Positions 29,017 through 37,976 are shown, counted from the first letter of the stretch. The stretch is 64,000 bases of DNA from Sphingomonas sp. PP-CE-1A-559 (GCF_004340965.1 NZ_SLYA01000007.1:1-64000); one strand, 5' to 3'. Notes: generated from the sequence alone by a model not told the origin. Numbers and translations: made by a program.

Positions 29017-30015
29017 TCAGCGGGTCCGGCGCTTGGTAAGCCGTGACGCGGCGCCGTTTTCTTCCGCGTTGAGCTTGCGCCAGCGTTCGAAGCGGTCCGG
29101 CGCCAGCGTCCCCGCAGCGATCGCCGCCTGAATCGCGCACCCCGGCTCGACGCCGTGCGAACAGTCGGCGAAGCGGCATTCCTGCGCGAGCAGCGCGATA
29201 TCGTCGAACACCTCGGCCAGCCCGGTCGCCGCCTCCGACAATTGCAGTTCGCGCATACCGGGAAGGTCGAGCAGCCAGCCGCCCTGGTCGAGCCGGTGCA
29301 TCTCGCGCACCGTCGTCGTGTGACGGCCGGTACCGTCCTTGACCCGCACCGCCTGCGTTCCGATGCTGTCCGATCCCCGCAACGCGTTGACGAGCGTGGA
29401 TTTGCCGACGCCGGACGAGCCGAGGAACGCGACGGTCTTGCCGGGCCCGCACCATGCCGCCAGCCGCTTGACGTCGGCCCGGTCGCGCCCGTCCACCGTT
29501 TCGACGAGCAATCCCGGCTCGATCGCGCGCGCGGCGGCGGCGAACTCCTCGGGCGTGTCGGTCAGGTCGGCCTTGGTGAGGACGACGACCGGGGGCACCC
29601 CCACCTCGCGCGCCAGCACGAGATAGCGCTCGAGCCGGGCGATGCTGAAATCTTGGTTGCACGATGCGACGATGAAGACGGTGTCGACATTGGCGGCGAT
29701 CATCTGATCTTTCCGCGGATCGGCCGGCGAGCGTCGCTTGAACAGGTTCATGCGGCGAAGGACGCGCGTCGCCTCCTGCGTGCGATCGTCGATCAGCAGC
29801 CAGTCGCCGACCGTCGGGTGATCGTCGGTCGGCTGCGCGCCTGCGATATAGGGCGAGACGAAACCGTCCGATTTGGCGCCGGAAACCGCGATCTTGCCGC
29901 GGTGCACGGCCATCACGCGGACAGGGTGGCCGTGGAGACGCTCGTCCTCGGTCAGCTGGTCCGCGAAATGCGCAGTCCAGCCAAGGTCTGCCAGAGTCTG
30001 GTCGGTCGATATCAT
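29017..30015 (-). CDS. rsgA: Ribosome small subunit-dependent GTPase A
   Basis: A 332-residue circularly permuted GTPase that checks late 30S subunit assembly. The G4 motif (VLTKADL) comes before the P-loop GSSGVGKSTL, the diagnostic permutation, and LLDLPGMRE is the G3 motif. The C-terminal zinc knuckle CRFADCSH...GC is intact, and the N terminus is an OB domain. The ATG at 30015 begins MISTDQTLADLGW; the frame stays open upstream into the tRNA gene but is not coding there. Confidence 0.94.
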   Translation of the reverse strand: MISTDQTLADLGWTAHFADQLTEDERLHGHPVRVMAVHRGKIAVSGAKSDGFVSPYIAGAQPTDDHPTVGDWLLIDDRTQEATRVLRRMNLFKRRSPADPRKDQMIAANVDTVFIVASCNQDFSIARLERYLVLAREVGVPPVVVLTKADLTDTPEEFAAAARAIEPGLLVETVDGRDRADVKRLAAWCGPGKTVAFLGSSGVGKSTLVNALRGSDSIGTQAVRVKDGTGRHTTTVREMHRLDQGGWLLDLPGMRELQLSEAATGLAEVFDDIALLAQECRFADCSHGVEPGCAIQAAIAAGTLAPDRFERWRKLNAEENGAASRLTKRRTR

Positions 30016-30168
30016 AGGCTTGGTGCGGCATCCTTCTCGACGACGCGGCGGCGGTCGTACCGCCCATCGTCTAGGCCGCGACGGAGGGCATTGCCATCGC
30101 CGTATGCACGCGCGACCGCGCAATGGCGGTGCGCCTGACGGCGAATGTCCGGTGGTATAGGGAATAAA

Positions 30169-30258
<90 letters not shown>

Positions 30259-30414
30259 GCAGGTCATCCGAAGCTCTGCGAACAGCGCCTCCGATCGGTC
30301 GAAGCGCGGCCTCTAATGAAAGGGCCCCAGCGATGCAAGAGGGTTTTGAGCGCTCCGGGCGCCGCTCGACGCGTTTTCCTTGTGCGGCGCAAAACAAACC
30401 CTAAATTGGCGGAT

Positions 30415-30810
30415 ATGCCCCGACACGACAGTATCGCTCACGACATCACCCGCCCGATCGTGCCCGCCGAGGTGGTCGCACCGCCGGTTTCGCACGCGAA
30501 TTTCTCGATCGGCGACGTCGTGCGGCATCGGCTGTTCGATTTTCGCGGGGTGATCTTCGACGTGGATCCGGTGTTTGCGAACAGCGACGAATGGTATGCT
30601 GCGATTCCCGAGGATATTCGGCCGCGGAAGGACCAGCCCTTCTACCATCTGCTCGCGGAGAACATGGAGTCGAGCTACGTCGCCTATGTGAGCCAGCAGA
30701 ATCTGGTGCCGGACGATAGCGACGAGCCGGTCGACCACCCGGCGATCGATGGGCTGTTCAGTGAATATGCGGATGGTCGGTACGCGCTGCGGCAGGTTCA
30801 TCGGCATTAA
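30415..30810 (+). CDS. hspQ: Heat shock protein HspQ
   Basis: A 131-residue YccV-like protein; in E. coli HspQ is a Lon substrate and specificity enhancer and promotes DnaA turnover. FSIGDVVRHRLFDFRGVIFDVDP is split here as FSIGDVVRHR then LFDFRGVIFDVDP, and QPFYHLLAENMESSYVAYVS is the conserved core. It has 25 extra N-terminal residues compared with the core fold. The start at 30415 is chosen because the frame further upstream crosses the tRNA gene. Confidence 0.93.
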   Translation: MPRHDSIAHDITRPIVPAEVVAPPVSHANFSIGDVVRHRLFDFRGVIFDVDPVFANSDEWYAAIPEDIRPRKDQPFYHLLAENMESSYVAYVSQQNLVPDDSDEPVDHPAIDGLFSEYADGRYALRQVHRH

Positions 30811-30838
30811 AGGCGAATCGCTTAGCTTGTAAAAAGCT

Positions 30839-30893
30839 TGTTCTCCCGCGAAGGCGGGAGCCCAGACTGGGCCCCCGCCTTCGCGGGGAAACA
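30839..30893. repeat. Palindromic repeat, family 1
   Basis: TGTTCTCCCGCGAAGGCGGG arm with complementary CCCGCCTTCGCGGGGAAACA, directly between hspQ and the rplU promoter. Confidence 0.9.
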
Positions 30894-30955
30894 ATTCTCT
30901 GCCTCGCCGGTGGGTAGCACCTCGCGCTAAACCACCCTTTACCGCCCCTTCGCGG

Positions 30956-30984
30956 TTGACAACCCTCCCCCCCTCGCTTAGCTG
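30956..30984 (+). promoter_or_regulatory. Promoter of rplU-rpmA
   Basis: TTGACA (30956-30961) and TAGCTG (30979-30984) are separated by a 17-base C-rich spacer. The -35 is a perfect consensus. The start codon of rplU is 63 bases further on, which fits a short leader that could carry autoregulation. Confidence 0.65.
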
Positions 30985-31047
30985 CCCGGCTTCTTCCGGC
31001 GGACCCTGCGTTCGTGGGATACACGTATTTGGAAAGTGACAAGGGCC

Positions 31048-31392
31048 ATGTTCGCAGTCGTGCGCACGGGCGGCAAGCAGTATCGCGTCGCCGCCGGAGA
31101 TAAGATCGTCATCGAGAAGATCGAGGGCGATGCAGGTGCGTCGGTGACGCTGGGTGACGTATTGCTGGCGGGCGAAGGCTCCGAGCTGCGGTCCGTCGAG
31201 GGCTTCGTCGTCGCTGCAGAGATCATCGCGCAGGCGAAGGCGGACAAGGTCATCGTCTTCAAGAAGCGTCGTCGTCATAACTATCGTCGTAAGAACGGCC
31301 ATCGCCAGCAGCATACGATCCTGAAGATCGTCAGCGTTGGTGGCCAGACCGCCAAGCAGACCGAGGCTGATGCCCCGGCCGCTCAGGCATAA
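31048..31392 (+). CDS. rplU: 50S ribosomal protein L21
   Basis: A 114-residue protein starting [20 protein letters not shown], the L21 signature. [16 protein letters not shown] is the basic rRNA-binding segment. The C terminus carries an acidic, Ala-rich extension of about 15 residues. It forms the standard rplU-rpmA pair, 13 bases before rpmA, with obgE further downstream. Confidence 0.97.
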   Translation: MFAVVRTGGKQYRVAAGDKIVIEKIEGDAGASVTLGDVLLAGEGSELRSVEGFVVAAEIIAQAKADKVIVFKKRRRHNYRRKNGHRQQHTILKIVSVGGQTAKQTEADAPAAQA

Positions 31393-31405
31393 GGAGTAGC
31401 TTCAG

Positions 31406-31696
31406 ATGGCACATAAGAAAGCAGGCGGCTCTTCGCGCAACGGTCGCGATTCGGCCGGTCGTCGCCTCGGCGTCAAGAAGTTCGGTGGCCAGGCGTGCGT
31501 CGCCGGCAACATTCTCGTGCGTCAGCGCGGGACGAAGTTCTACCCGGGCACGAACGTCGGTATCGGTACCGACCACACGCTGTTCGCGCTGGTCGATGGC
31601 CGCGTCGTGTTCAGCCAGGGCAAACTCGGTCGCAAGTTCTGCTCGGTCGAGCTGGCAGCGAACGACACGGCAGAGATGGCAGCAGCAGCCGAATAA
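31406..31696 (+). CDS. rpmA: 50S ribosomal protein L27
   Basis: A 96-residue protein starting [20 protein letters not shown]; the flexible N terminus reaches the peptidyl transferase centre. The Gram-positive-type cleaved N-terminal extension is absent. [15 protein letters not shown] is a family motif. It is followed by a clear terminator. Confidence 0.97.
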   Translation: MAHKKAGGSSRNGRDSAGRRLGVKKFGGQACVAGNILVRQRGTKFYPGTNVGIGTDHTLFALVDGRVVFSQGKLGRKFCSVELAANDTAEMAAAAE

Positions 31697-31760
31697 ACAT
31701 CGGGTAACCATCCGGGTTGCCCACCAGGGTGACCCGGGTCGCGAAAGCGAACCTGAACAA

Positions 31761-31792
31761 GGGAGACGGGTCACCCCGGCTCCCTTTTTTAT
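31761..31792 (+). terminator. Rho-independent terminator of rplU-rpmA
   Basis: GGGAG and CGGG (31761-31770) pair with CCCG and CTCCC (31775-31784), with one A-G mismatch, followed by TTTTTT (31785-31790). Confidence 0.85.
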
Positions 31793-31871
31793 TGCTCCCT
31801 CCACGCGGCTGTCGCGGTCCCGTCATCCCGACGTGGCATGCGCGCAGCCAATGACGCGATAGGAGAGAGCC

Positions 31872-32417
31872 GTGTTCGCGCGCACCAAGAGACTGACATT
31901 GCGGCCGGGTTGGCCGGAAGATGCGCCTGCACTGGCGCGGGCGATCGGCCATGAGTCGGTGGTCGCTAAGCTGAGCCGCGTGCCATGGCCGTATGCGCTG
32001 AGCGATGCCGAGGCGTTTCTGGCGCAGCCGCGTGGGCCGCACGATCCCCATTTCATGATCGAGACGATGGAAGCGGGCACGCCGCGACTCGTCGGCGGGA
32101 TCGGTATCCGCGCGGCGGATGCAGGGCATGAGCTTGGCTATTGGCTGGCGCCGGACGCCTGGGGTCGCGGCTATGCGACCGAGGCTGGCGAGGCGGTGGT
32201 GGCGATGGCGCGGCATGCGCTGGGCCTGCACCGGCTGGATGCGTTCCATTTCGTCGATAACCCGGCGTCGGGACGCGTGCTGGCGAAGCTAGGGTTTCGG
32301 CCTACGGGGCGGGTCGAGGCTCGGACTTCGCGGGGGCGTGGGGGTGAGGCTCCTGCGGTGATGTTCGAGCTGGATCTGGATGACGATCGATGTGCGCCGA
32401 TGCCTTTGGCGGCTTGA
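31872..32417 (+). CDS. GNAT acetyltransferase (RimJ/RimL type)
   Basis: A 181-residue acetyltransferase with a GTG start at 31872 and AGGAGAG five bases upstream. RTKRLTLRPGWPEDAPAL opens the fold; YWLAPDAWGRGYATEAGEAV is the acetyl-CoA-binding segment, and NPASGRVLAKLGFRPTG is the conserved C-terminal motif. It lies between the rpmA terminator and two repeats, so it is probably its own unit. Substrate unknown. It is a different branch from the acetyltransferase at 25736. Confidence 0.88.
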   Translation: MFARTKRLTLRPGWPEDAPALARAIGHESVVAKLSRVPWPYALSDAEAFLAQPRGPHDPHFMIETMEAGTPRLVGGIGIRAADAGHELGYWLAPDAWGRGYATEAGEAVVAMARHALGLHRLDAFHFVDNPASGRVLAKLGFRPTGRVEARTSRGRGGEAPAVMFELDLDDDRCAPMPLAA

Positions 32418-32440
32418 GTCGCGCGACCATTATGGATCGG

Positions 32441-32549
32441 CACCACCCCGGCGAAGGCCGGGGCCCAATTGGAAAGGTCGCAGTAACGGAGCGCTGACCT
32501 CCGTTAGAAGCGTCCCCCAATTGGGCCCCGGCCTTCGCCGGGGTGGTGC
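32441..32549. repeat. Palindromic repeat, family 2
   Basis: Outer arms CACCCCGGCGAAGGCCGGGG / CCCCGGCCTTCGCCGGGGTG and a loop sharing GTAACGGAGCG and CCCCCAATTGGG with the copy at 25132. Confidence 0.9.
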
Positions 32550-32582
32550 TTCAGTTTATGTGGGTAGCCCCTCAGCAATAGC

Positions 32583-32662
32583 TGTTCCCCCGCGAAGGCG
32601 GGGGTCCAGGAATCACGGGCGGTGGTGCTTGGTATCCTGGGCTCCCGCCTTCGCGGGAGAAC
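32583..32662. repeat. Palindromic repeat, family 1, long loop
   Basis: TGTTCCCCCGCGAAGGCGGG and CCCGCCTTCGCGGGAGAAC arms separated by about 40 bases, longer than in other copies. It ends about 35 bases from the 3' end of the convergent hydrolase gene. Confidence 0.85.
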
Positions 32663-32695
32663 TGGGAAAGGAGGGAGAGGCCTCGAGCCCAGGGC

Positions 32696-33565
32696 TCAGG
32701 CCACCGCGACCGCCCGCTTCGCAACCGGCAACACCGCCGCCTCATACTCGCTCTCCGCCAGCCCGATCAGCGCGCGGTCGTCGTGCTTCCACGGGTGGAA
32801 CCCCGGCAGGAAATACGCCGCCCACACACCCGCGATCTTGCGCGCCATCCCTGGATTGCCGAACGCGTACCACGCCATCCGCGCCCACACTCTCGGCCCG
32901 GTAAGCCCGTCCTGTCGCAACAATTCCGCCATCCCCCGTGCGCGTCCGGTGAAGAACCGCCACGTCGTGATCAGCATCACCAGCGACTTCACCCGCCAGC
33001 GCGTGAAGCGCGGCCAATCGCGAGTTGCGTGCAGCCATGTGTCGTAGGCGACACCCTTGTGCTCGATCTCCTCGGCGGCATGCCACAGCCAGAGCGCCGC
33101 CGCCTGCTGGTCCCCGCCCGCGAGATGCTTCGGATTCGCGATCAGTTCATGCGCCAGCATCGCGGTGAAATGCTCGAGCGCGGTGGTGGCGGCGAGGCTC
33201 GCGATCTCGGGGCGGCCCTTGGTCAGCGCCAGCGCCGCGTCGACGTCCACGATCAGCGGCGCGACGTCATACCCCTGGTCGGTGACGTGGCGGTTGAACG
33301 CGACGTGCTCGCGCGTGTGGATCACCTCCTGCTTGATGAAGGCGTTGATCTCGGCGTGGAGTTTCGGCGGCGTGCCCTCGCGAAACTTCCGGACGCTGTC
33401 GACGAAATAGCCCTCGCCCTTCGGAAACGTCACCGACAGCGCGTTGTAGAACGCCGTCGCTACGGAATCGTCGTTCAGCCACCAGCGACGAATCGCGGCA
33501 CCGCGGCCGAAGCGGCGGTCGCGTGGGGTGATCGTCAGATCGGCAGGCGTGGTTGCTTTCGCCAC
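32696..33565 (-). CDS. Putative metal-dependent hydrolase (PF10118-like, ferritin-like fold)
   Basis: A 289-residue helical protein. It is rich in His and Glu pairs typical of a di-metal helical bundle: IKQEVIHTREHVAFNRH, LEHFTAMLAHELI and WHAAEEIEHKGVAYD. This is the pattern of the family annotated as metal-dependent hydrolase, whose biochemistry is poorly known. The GTG at 33565 is preceded by GGAGG at five bases; an in-frame TTG upstream lies within that Shine-Dalgarno. It is divergent from a TetR regulator that probably controls it. Confidence 0.82.
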   Translation of the reverse strand: MAKATTPADLTITPRDRRFGRGAAIRRWWLNDDSVATAFYNALSVTFPKGEGYFVDSVRKFREGTPPKLHAEINAFIKQEVIHTREHVAFNRHVTDQGYDVAPLIVDVDAALALTKGRPEIASLAATTALEHFTAMLAHELIANPKHLAGGDQQAAALWLWHAAEEIEHKGVAYDTWLHATRDWPRFTRWRVKSLVMLITTWRFFTGRARGMAELLRQDGLTGPRVWARMAWYAFGNPGMARKIAGVWAAYFLPGFHPWKHDDRALIGLAESEYEAAVLPVAKRAVAVA

Positions 33566-33598
33566 GGAAACCTCCAAACAGGAATGAACACTCGTTAC

Positions 33599-33612
33599 TT
33601 ACATTGATGTAA
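33599..33612. promoter_or_regulatory. Palindromic operator between hydrolase and TetR genes
   Basis: TTACAT-TG-ATGTAA is a perfect inverted repeat in the 63-base gap between the divergent start codons. Its position fits an operator bound by the adjacent TetR protein, repressing both genes. Inference from position and symmetry. Confidence 0.6.
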
Positions 33613-33628
33613 ATAGGTTTTCCGGTCC

Positions 33629-34228
33629 GTGACGTCAACACCGCGCAAGCGCCTCTCCCCCACCGAATCGCGTGAAGCCGCCGTCGAGGCTGCGCGGGCC
33701 CTGCTCGTCGAAAGCGGCCCCAGCGCCGTCACGCTAAAGGCTGTGGCAGGTCGCGTCGGGCGGACGCACGCCAACCTGCTCCACCATTTTGGCTCGGCGG
33801 AAGCGCTGCATACTGCGCTGATCACGCGGATGGCAGCGGACATCGTCGGGACGATCGGCGCCGCGGTGCTGCGCGTGCGGGCGGGCGAGTTGGATCCACG
33901 CGAGGTCGTCGAGATGACCTTCGACGCATTCGGCAAGGGCGGCGCGGGCGCGCTGGCGAGCTGGATGATCCTGTCGGGCAATACCAATGCGCTCGATCCG
34001 ATCCTGACCGCGATCCACGACCTCGTCGACGAGCTGGCAGAGGGTGACATGCCCGGCGATCAGCCGATCCAGGAGCAGACGTTGACGCTGGTGCTGATGG
34101 CACTCGGCGATGCGCTGATGGGGGCGCCGATGGCGCGCGCGCTGGGGCTGCCGGTCGGCAAGGCACGCGAACTCGCGCTCGATGCGTTGCTCGCCAGCAA
34201 GGACGCCGCCGCCCCTTCCCGCTGCTGA
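33629..34228 (+). CDS. TetR-family transcriptional regulator
   Basis: A 199-residue repressor-type regulator with a GTG start. Residues about 12-58 are the helix-turn-helix domain: SREAAVEAARALLVESGPSA then VTLKAVAGRVGRTHANLLHH, with the GxxxGVTxxxxxxHF-like pattern ending LLHHFGSAEALH. The C-terminal ligand domain is not recognisable. Divergent placement beside the hydrolase gene and the palindrome between them suggest local control. Confidence 0.9.
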   Translation: MTSTPRKRLSPTESREAAVEAARALLVESGPSAVTLKAVAGRVGRTHANLLHHFGSAEALHTALITRMAADIVGTIGAAVLRVRAGELDPREVVEMTFDAFGKGGAGALASWMILSGNTNALDPILTAIHDLVDELAEGDMPGDQPIQEQTLTLVLMALGDALMGAPMARALGLPVGKARELALDALLASKDAAAPSRC

Positions 34229-34294
34229 ACCACTCGAACTGCCGGCCGAATCGCAGAGGGTGGAGATTTTCGCCAATTTCGCTATGGGGCGGCG

Positions 34295-35341
34295 ATGCAT
34301 TTTCTAGACCAAGCCAAGATCTACGTACGTTCGGGTGAGGGCGGCCCCGGTGCCGTCAGCTTCCGCCGCGAGAAATATATCGAATATGGCGGCCCCGATG
34401 GCGGCAATGGCGGCAAGGGCGGCGACATCGTGTTCGAATGCATCGCCGGCCTGAACACGCTGATCGACTTCCGCTACACGCAGCATTTCCGCGCGCCACG
34501 CGGCTCGGGTGGTTCGGGCTCGAACCGCACCGGCGCAGGCGGCAAGGATCTCGTCATCCGCGTTCCCCTTGGCACGCAGGTGCTGTCGGAGGACAAGGAA
34601 GAGGTGCTGATCGACTTCACCGAGGTCGGCCAGCGCGAAGTGCTGTTCCGTGGCGGCGACGGCGGGCGCGGCAATGCGAGCTACAAGACCTCGACCAACC
34701 GTACCCCGCGCCAGCACGGCACCGGCTGGCCGTTCGGCGAGGCGTGGGTCTGGCTGCGGCTGAAGCTGCTCGCCGATGCGGGCCTCGTGGGCTTGCCGAA
34801 TGCGGGCAAGTCGACCTTCATCAACCAGGTGACGAACGCGCAGGCCAAGGTCGGCGAGTACGCCTTCACGACGACGCGGCCGCAGCTGGGCGTGGTGCGC
34901 CACAAGCAGCGCGAGTTCGTGATCGCGGATATTCCGGGGCTGATCCAGGGCGCGGCCGAAGGTGCGGGGATCGGCGACCGGTTCCTCGGGCATATCGAGC
35001 GTTGCCGGGTGCTGCTGCATCTGGTCGATGCGAACGACCGTGACGTGGCCGAATCGTACCGGATCGTGCGCGACGAGCTGGAGAATTACGGCGAGGGGCT
35101 CACCGACAAGAAGGTAATCGTCGCGCTGAACAAGATCGACATGCTCGATCCGGAGCTGATCGCGGCTCTGTCGGCGGAGCTGGCGGAAGCCAGTGGTGCC
35201 GAGGTGATGGCGATTTCGGGGGCGAGTGGTGCTGGTATCGAGGCGGTGCTGGACCAGCTGATCGAGGCGATCGGGCCGGCGGCGGGCGCGGCGAAGGAAC
35301 TGGAAGAAGGCGAAGTGCCGGTCGCATGGTCGCCGCTCTGA
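34295..35341 (+). CDS. obgE: GTPase ObgE/CgtA
   Basis: A 348-residue essential GTPase linked to 50S assembly and the stringent response. The Gly-rich Obg fold occupies residues 1-158 ([14 protein letters not shown] and [13 protein letters not shown]). The G domain has [10 protein letters not shown] (G1), [12 protein letters not shown] (G3) and NKIDMLD (G4). The variable C-terminal domain is absent, as is usual for the shorter forms. The rplU-rpmA-obgE order is ancestral but is interrupted here by three genes. Confidence 0.96.
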   Translation: MHFLDQAKIYVRSGEGGPGAVSFRREKYIEYGGPDGGNGGKGGDIVFECIAGLNTLIDFRYTQHFRAPRGSGGSGSNRTGAGGKDLVIRVPLGTQVLSEDKEEVLIDFTEVGQREVLFRGGDGGRGNASYKTSTNRTPRQHGTGWPFGEAWVWLRLKLLADAGLVGLPNAGKSTFINQVTNAQAKVGEYAFTTTRPQLGVVRHKQREFVIADIPGLIQGAAEGAGIGDRFLGHIERCRVLLHLVDANDRDVAESYRIVRDELENYGEGLTDKKVIVALNKIDMLDPELIAALSAELAEASGAEVMAISGASGAGIEAVLDQLIEAIGPAAGAAKELEEGEVPVAWSPL

Positions 35342-35352
35342 CGTCTTGCTTA

Positions 35353-35485
35353 GCCCTCTCCCCTACGGGGAGAGGGTTGGCTTTAGATTTCTCCCCTCCC
35401 GCTTGCGGGAGGGGTCGGGGGAGGGCTTTCTTGCCGACAGGTCACGCCCGCCCCTCCCCTAACCCCTCCCGCAAGTGGGAGGGGA
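35353..35485. repeat. Two palindromic repeats (families 4 and 3) ending in the proB ribosome binding site
   Basis: A hairpin of CCCTCTCCCCTACGGGGAGAGGG (35353-35376; 23 bases) is followed by a family 3 element (35391-35485) with arms CCCCTCCCGCTTGCGGGAGG and CCCCTCCCGCAAGTGGGAGG. The last GGGAGGGG lies five bases before the proB ATG, so the repeat arm acts as its Shine-Dalgarno. Confidence 0.85.
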
Positions 35486-35489
35486 ATGC

Positions 35490-36590
35490 ATGATGTTTCC
35501 ACCGTCGTCTTGCGCGCGGCTGATCGTGAAGATCGGGTCGGCGTTGTTAGTCGATCCTGATGGGAGCGTTCGGCGGGGGTGGCTGAGCGGTCTCGTTGCC
35601 GACATTGCCGCTCGGACTGGTGAAGGCCAGCAGGTCGCGATCGTGTCGTCTGGCGCGATTGCCTTGGGCGCGCGCCGGCTTGGTCTCGCCAAGGGTGGGC
35701 GGGCGAGCCTCGAAGATGCGCAGGCGGCGGCCGCGACCGGTCAGATCGCGCTCAGCCAAGTCTGGGCCGAACTGCTCGCCGCGCAGGGGCTTAACGCAGC
35801 GCAGATACTCGTAACGCTCGACGATCTCGAAGACCGGCGACGCTATCTCAATGCCGCCGCGACGCTCAACCGGCTGTTGTCGCTGAAGGTCGTGCCCGTC
35901 ATCAACGAGAACGACAGCGTCGCGACAGAGGAAATCCGCTTCGGTGACAATGACCGCCTCGCCGCCCGCGTCGCGCAGGCCGCCGGCGCGCAAGGCGTGA
36001 TCCTACTGTCCGACGTCGACGGGCTCTACACCGCCAATCCGCATACCGATCCCTCCGCAACTCATATCGCCAGCGTGCCGCGGATCGATGCGGTGGCGGG
36101 GATGGCGGACGACGGGTCGGGCTCGGGAATGGGATCGGGTGGGATGGCCTCGAAGATCGCCGCGGCGCGGATCGCGACGGGTGCGGGTATTCCTTTGGCG
36201 ATCGCGTCGGGCCGGATCGAGCACCCGCTGTCCACCCCTGCCCGGCACACGATCTTCACCGCCGAGCGGACTGCGTCTGCGCGGAAGGCTTGGTTGGCGG
36301 GCGGGCTGACCGCGAAGGGTGCGATCCATGTCGATGCGGGGGCTGCGGCTGCGCTTGGTCAGGGGCGGAGTTTGCTCGCCACGGGCGCGACACGGATCGA
36401 CGGCGGTTTCACGCGGGGCGACCTCGTGACGATCGAAGGGCCGAGCGGGACTGTCGCACGGGGCCTTGCGGAATATGATGCGGCGGATACCGCACGCCTG
36501 CTTGGTCGACATAGCGACGATCATGCGGCCATCCTTGGCTACGCTCCAAGATCCGCGCTGGTGCATCGCAACCATCTGGCGCTCGTATGA
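35490..36590 (+). CDS. proB: Glutamate 5-kinase
   Basis: A 366-residue enzyme that phosphorylates glutamate in the first step of proline synthesis. The amino acid kinase domain (1-250) has LIVKIGSALLVD, IVSSGAIALGARRLG and VINENDSVATEEIRFGDND, all diagnostic. The C-terminal PUA domain covers about residues 270-366. An in-frame GTG five codons upstream lies inside the repeat; the ATG at 35490 is preferred because GGGAGGGG lies five bases before it. proA is not adjacent in the window. Confidence 0.95.
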   Translation: MMFPPSSCARLIVKIGSALLVDPDGSVRRGWLSGLVADIAARTGEGQQVAIVSSGAIALGARRLGLAKGGRASLEDAQAAAATGQIALSQVWAELLAAQGLNAAQILVTLDDLEDRRRYLNAAATLNRLLSLKVVPVINENDSVATEEIRFGDNDRLAARVAQAAGAQGVILLSDVDGLYTANPHTDPSATHIASVPRIDAVAGMADDGSGSGMGSGGMASKIAAARIATGAGIPLAIASGRIEHPLSTPARHTIFTAERTASARKAWLAGGLTAKGAIHVDAGAAAALGQGRSLLATGATRIDGGFTRGDLVTIEGPSGTVARGLAEYDAADTARLLGRHSDDHAAILGYAPRSALVHRNHLALV

Positions 36591-36602
36591 TCGGCCGGGC
36601 CT

Positions 36603-36656
36603 TGTTCACCCGCGAAGGCGAGTGTCCAGTCTGGGCACCCGCCTTCGCGGGTGAAC
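36603..36656. repeat. Palindromic repeat, family 1
   Basis: TGTTCACCCGCGAAGGCGAG arm with complementary CACCCGCCTTCGCGGGTGAACA, 25 bases before the reductase start codon. Compensating changes (CACCC with GGGTG) keep the outer stem paired. Confidence 0.9.
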
Positions 36657-36681
36657 ATACTTCTACCTCGGGGACGCCGTC

Positions 36682-37581
36682 ATGATCCTGGCCATCACCG
36701 GCGGCACCGGGTTCGTCGGCAGCCACCTGATCGATCATGCGCTCGAGACCGGGCACACCGTCCGCGCGCTCGCTCGGAAGCCGCAGGCCAAGCGCATCGG
36801 CGTGACCTGGATCGAAGGCGCGCTGGATCGCCCGAAGAGCCTCGCGACCTTGGTCGAAGGCGCGGACGTGGTGATCCACGTCGCCGGTGTCGTCAACGCG
36901 GCCAACCGTGCGGGCTTTGCCGAGGGCAACGTCGCCGGCACCGAAGGCATCCTTCAGGCGACGCGAGCGGCCGGCATCCGCCGCTTCGTCCACGTCTCCT
37001 CGCTCGCCGCGCGCGAGTCGACGCTGTCGAACTACGGCTGGTCGAAGGCCGAGGCGGAAACGCGCGTGCAGACGTCGGGGCTGGACTGGACGATCGTCCG
37101 CCCGCCCGCGATCTTTGGTCCGCGCGATCTTGATATTCTCGATCTCTTCAAGGCGGCACGGTCCGGCTACATCCCGATGCCGCCGGCCGGCACGCGAGTC
37201 TCGTTGCTGTACGTCGAGGATTTGACCACGCTGTTGCTCGCGCTCGCCGAGACCGCCGATGCGCCGTCGATCATGGAGCCCGACGACGGCGTGCCGAACG
37301 GTTGGGACAATCGCGATTTCGCGCGCGCGATCGGCGTGGCCGTCGGCAAGCCGGTCAAGGTCTTCTCGACACCCCGCGCGATCCTGAAGCTCGCCTCCGC
37401 CGCCGACCAACTCGTCCGACGTCGCAAGGCGAAGCTCACGCGCGACCGGGTCAGCTATTTCTGCCATCCCGATTGGGTCTCGCACAAGCCGCCGCCGCCC
37501 GCGCTGTGGACGCCGTCCGTCCCGACCCCGCAGGCGCTCGCGCAAACCGCGGCGTGGTATCGCGCCGCCGGGCTGCTATAG
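36682..37581 (+). CDS. NAD-dependent epimerase/reductase, CerR-like (sphingolipid synthesis)
   Basis: A 299-residue extended short-chain dehydrogenase. ITGGTGFVGSHL is the NAD(P)-binding glycine motif; VHVSSLAARES holds the catalytic Ser region and NYGWSKAE the YxxxK pair. It is 58 bases upstream of the acyl carrier protein and serine palmitoyltransferase genes. In Caulobacter a protein of this class (CerR) beside spt and its carrier reduces the 3-oxo group of the ceramide precursor; the same arrangement supports that role here. The substrate assignment is inferred from context. Confidence 0.85.
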   Translation: MILAITGGTGFVGSHLIDHALETGHTVRALARKPQAKRIGVTWIEGALDRPKSLATLVEGADVVIHVAGVVNAANRAGFAEGNVAGTEGILQATRAAGIRRFVHVSSLAARESTLSNYGWSKAEAETRVQTSGLDWTIVRPPAIFGPRDLDILDLFKAARSGYIPMPPAGTRVSLLYVEDLTTLLLALAETADAPSIMEPDDGVPNGWDNRDFARAIGVAVGKPVKVFSTPRAILKLASAADQLVRRRKAKLTRDRVSYFCHPDWVSHKPPPPALWTPSVPTPQALAQTAAWYRAAGLL

Positions 37582-37639
37582 CGCCGAAAAGCCGCCGCAA
37601 TTCCCTGTCAGGACTGCGCCGACACCCGGAAGGATTACG

Positions 37640-37885
37640 ATGAGCGACCGCCAGCAGATCTACGACACCGTCACCGCGCAGATCGAGCCGTTCAACAAGA
37701 AGAACGCCCCGCTGACCGATGCGACGACGTTCCAGGGCGACCTGGAGTGGGACAGCCTGACCGTCATGGATTTCGTCGCGGCGATCGAGGACGAATTCGA
37801 CATCATCATCACGATGAACATGCAGGCCGAGATCGAGACGGTTGGCCAGTTGGTCGACGCGGTTGCGAAACTGAAGGCCGCCTGA
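37640..37885 (+). CDS. Dedicated acyl carrier protein for sphingolipid synthesis
   Basis: An 81-residue carrier protein. LEWDSLTVMDF holds the phosphopantetheine-attachment Ser39 in the DSL motif. It differs from housekeeping AcpP, which carries GADSLD. The start ATG follows GGAAGG. Located between the CerR-like gene and spt, it probably delivers the fatty acyl group to serine palmitoyltransferase as acyl-ACP, as described for the Caulobacter cluster. Confidence 0.9.
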   Translation: MSDRQQIYDTVTAQIEPFNKKNAPLTDATTFQGDLEWDSLTVMDFVAAIEDEFDIIITMNMQAEIETVGQLVDAVAKLKAA

Positions 37886-37902
37886 GCAAGCCCTTCGTCC
37901 CT

Positions 37903-37976
37903 CCCCCGTTCGGGCTGAGCGAAGTCGAAGCCGCGCCCCACGGGCCACCCTTCGACTTCGCTCAGGGCGAACGGGG
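37903..37976. repeat. Palindromic repeat, family 5, inside the sphingolipid operon
   Basis: Arms CCCCGTTCGGGCTGAGCGAA / TTCGCTCAGGGCGAACGGGG with GTCGAAG/CTTCGAC inside. It lies between the carrier protein and spt genes, so it would fold in the operon mRNA and could set their relative expression. Confidence 0.85.

Noticed and set aside
29339..29626. Small Thr/Ser/Arg-rich frames on the + strand over rsgA
   Set aside because: Composition typical of antisense frames of GC-rich coding DNA; no support.
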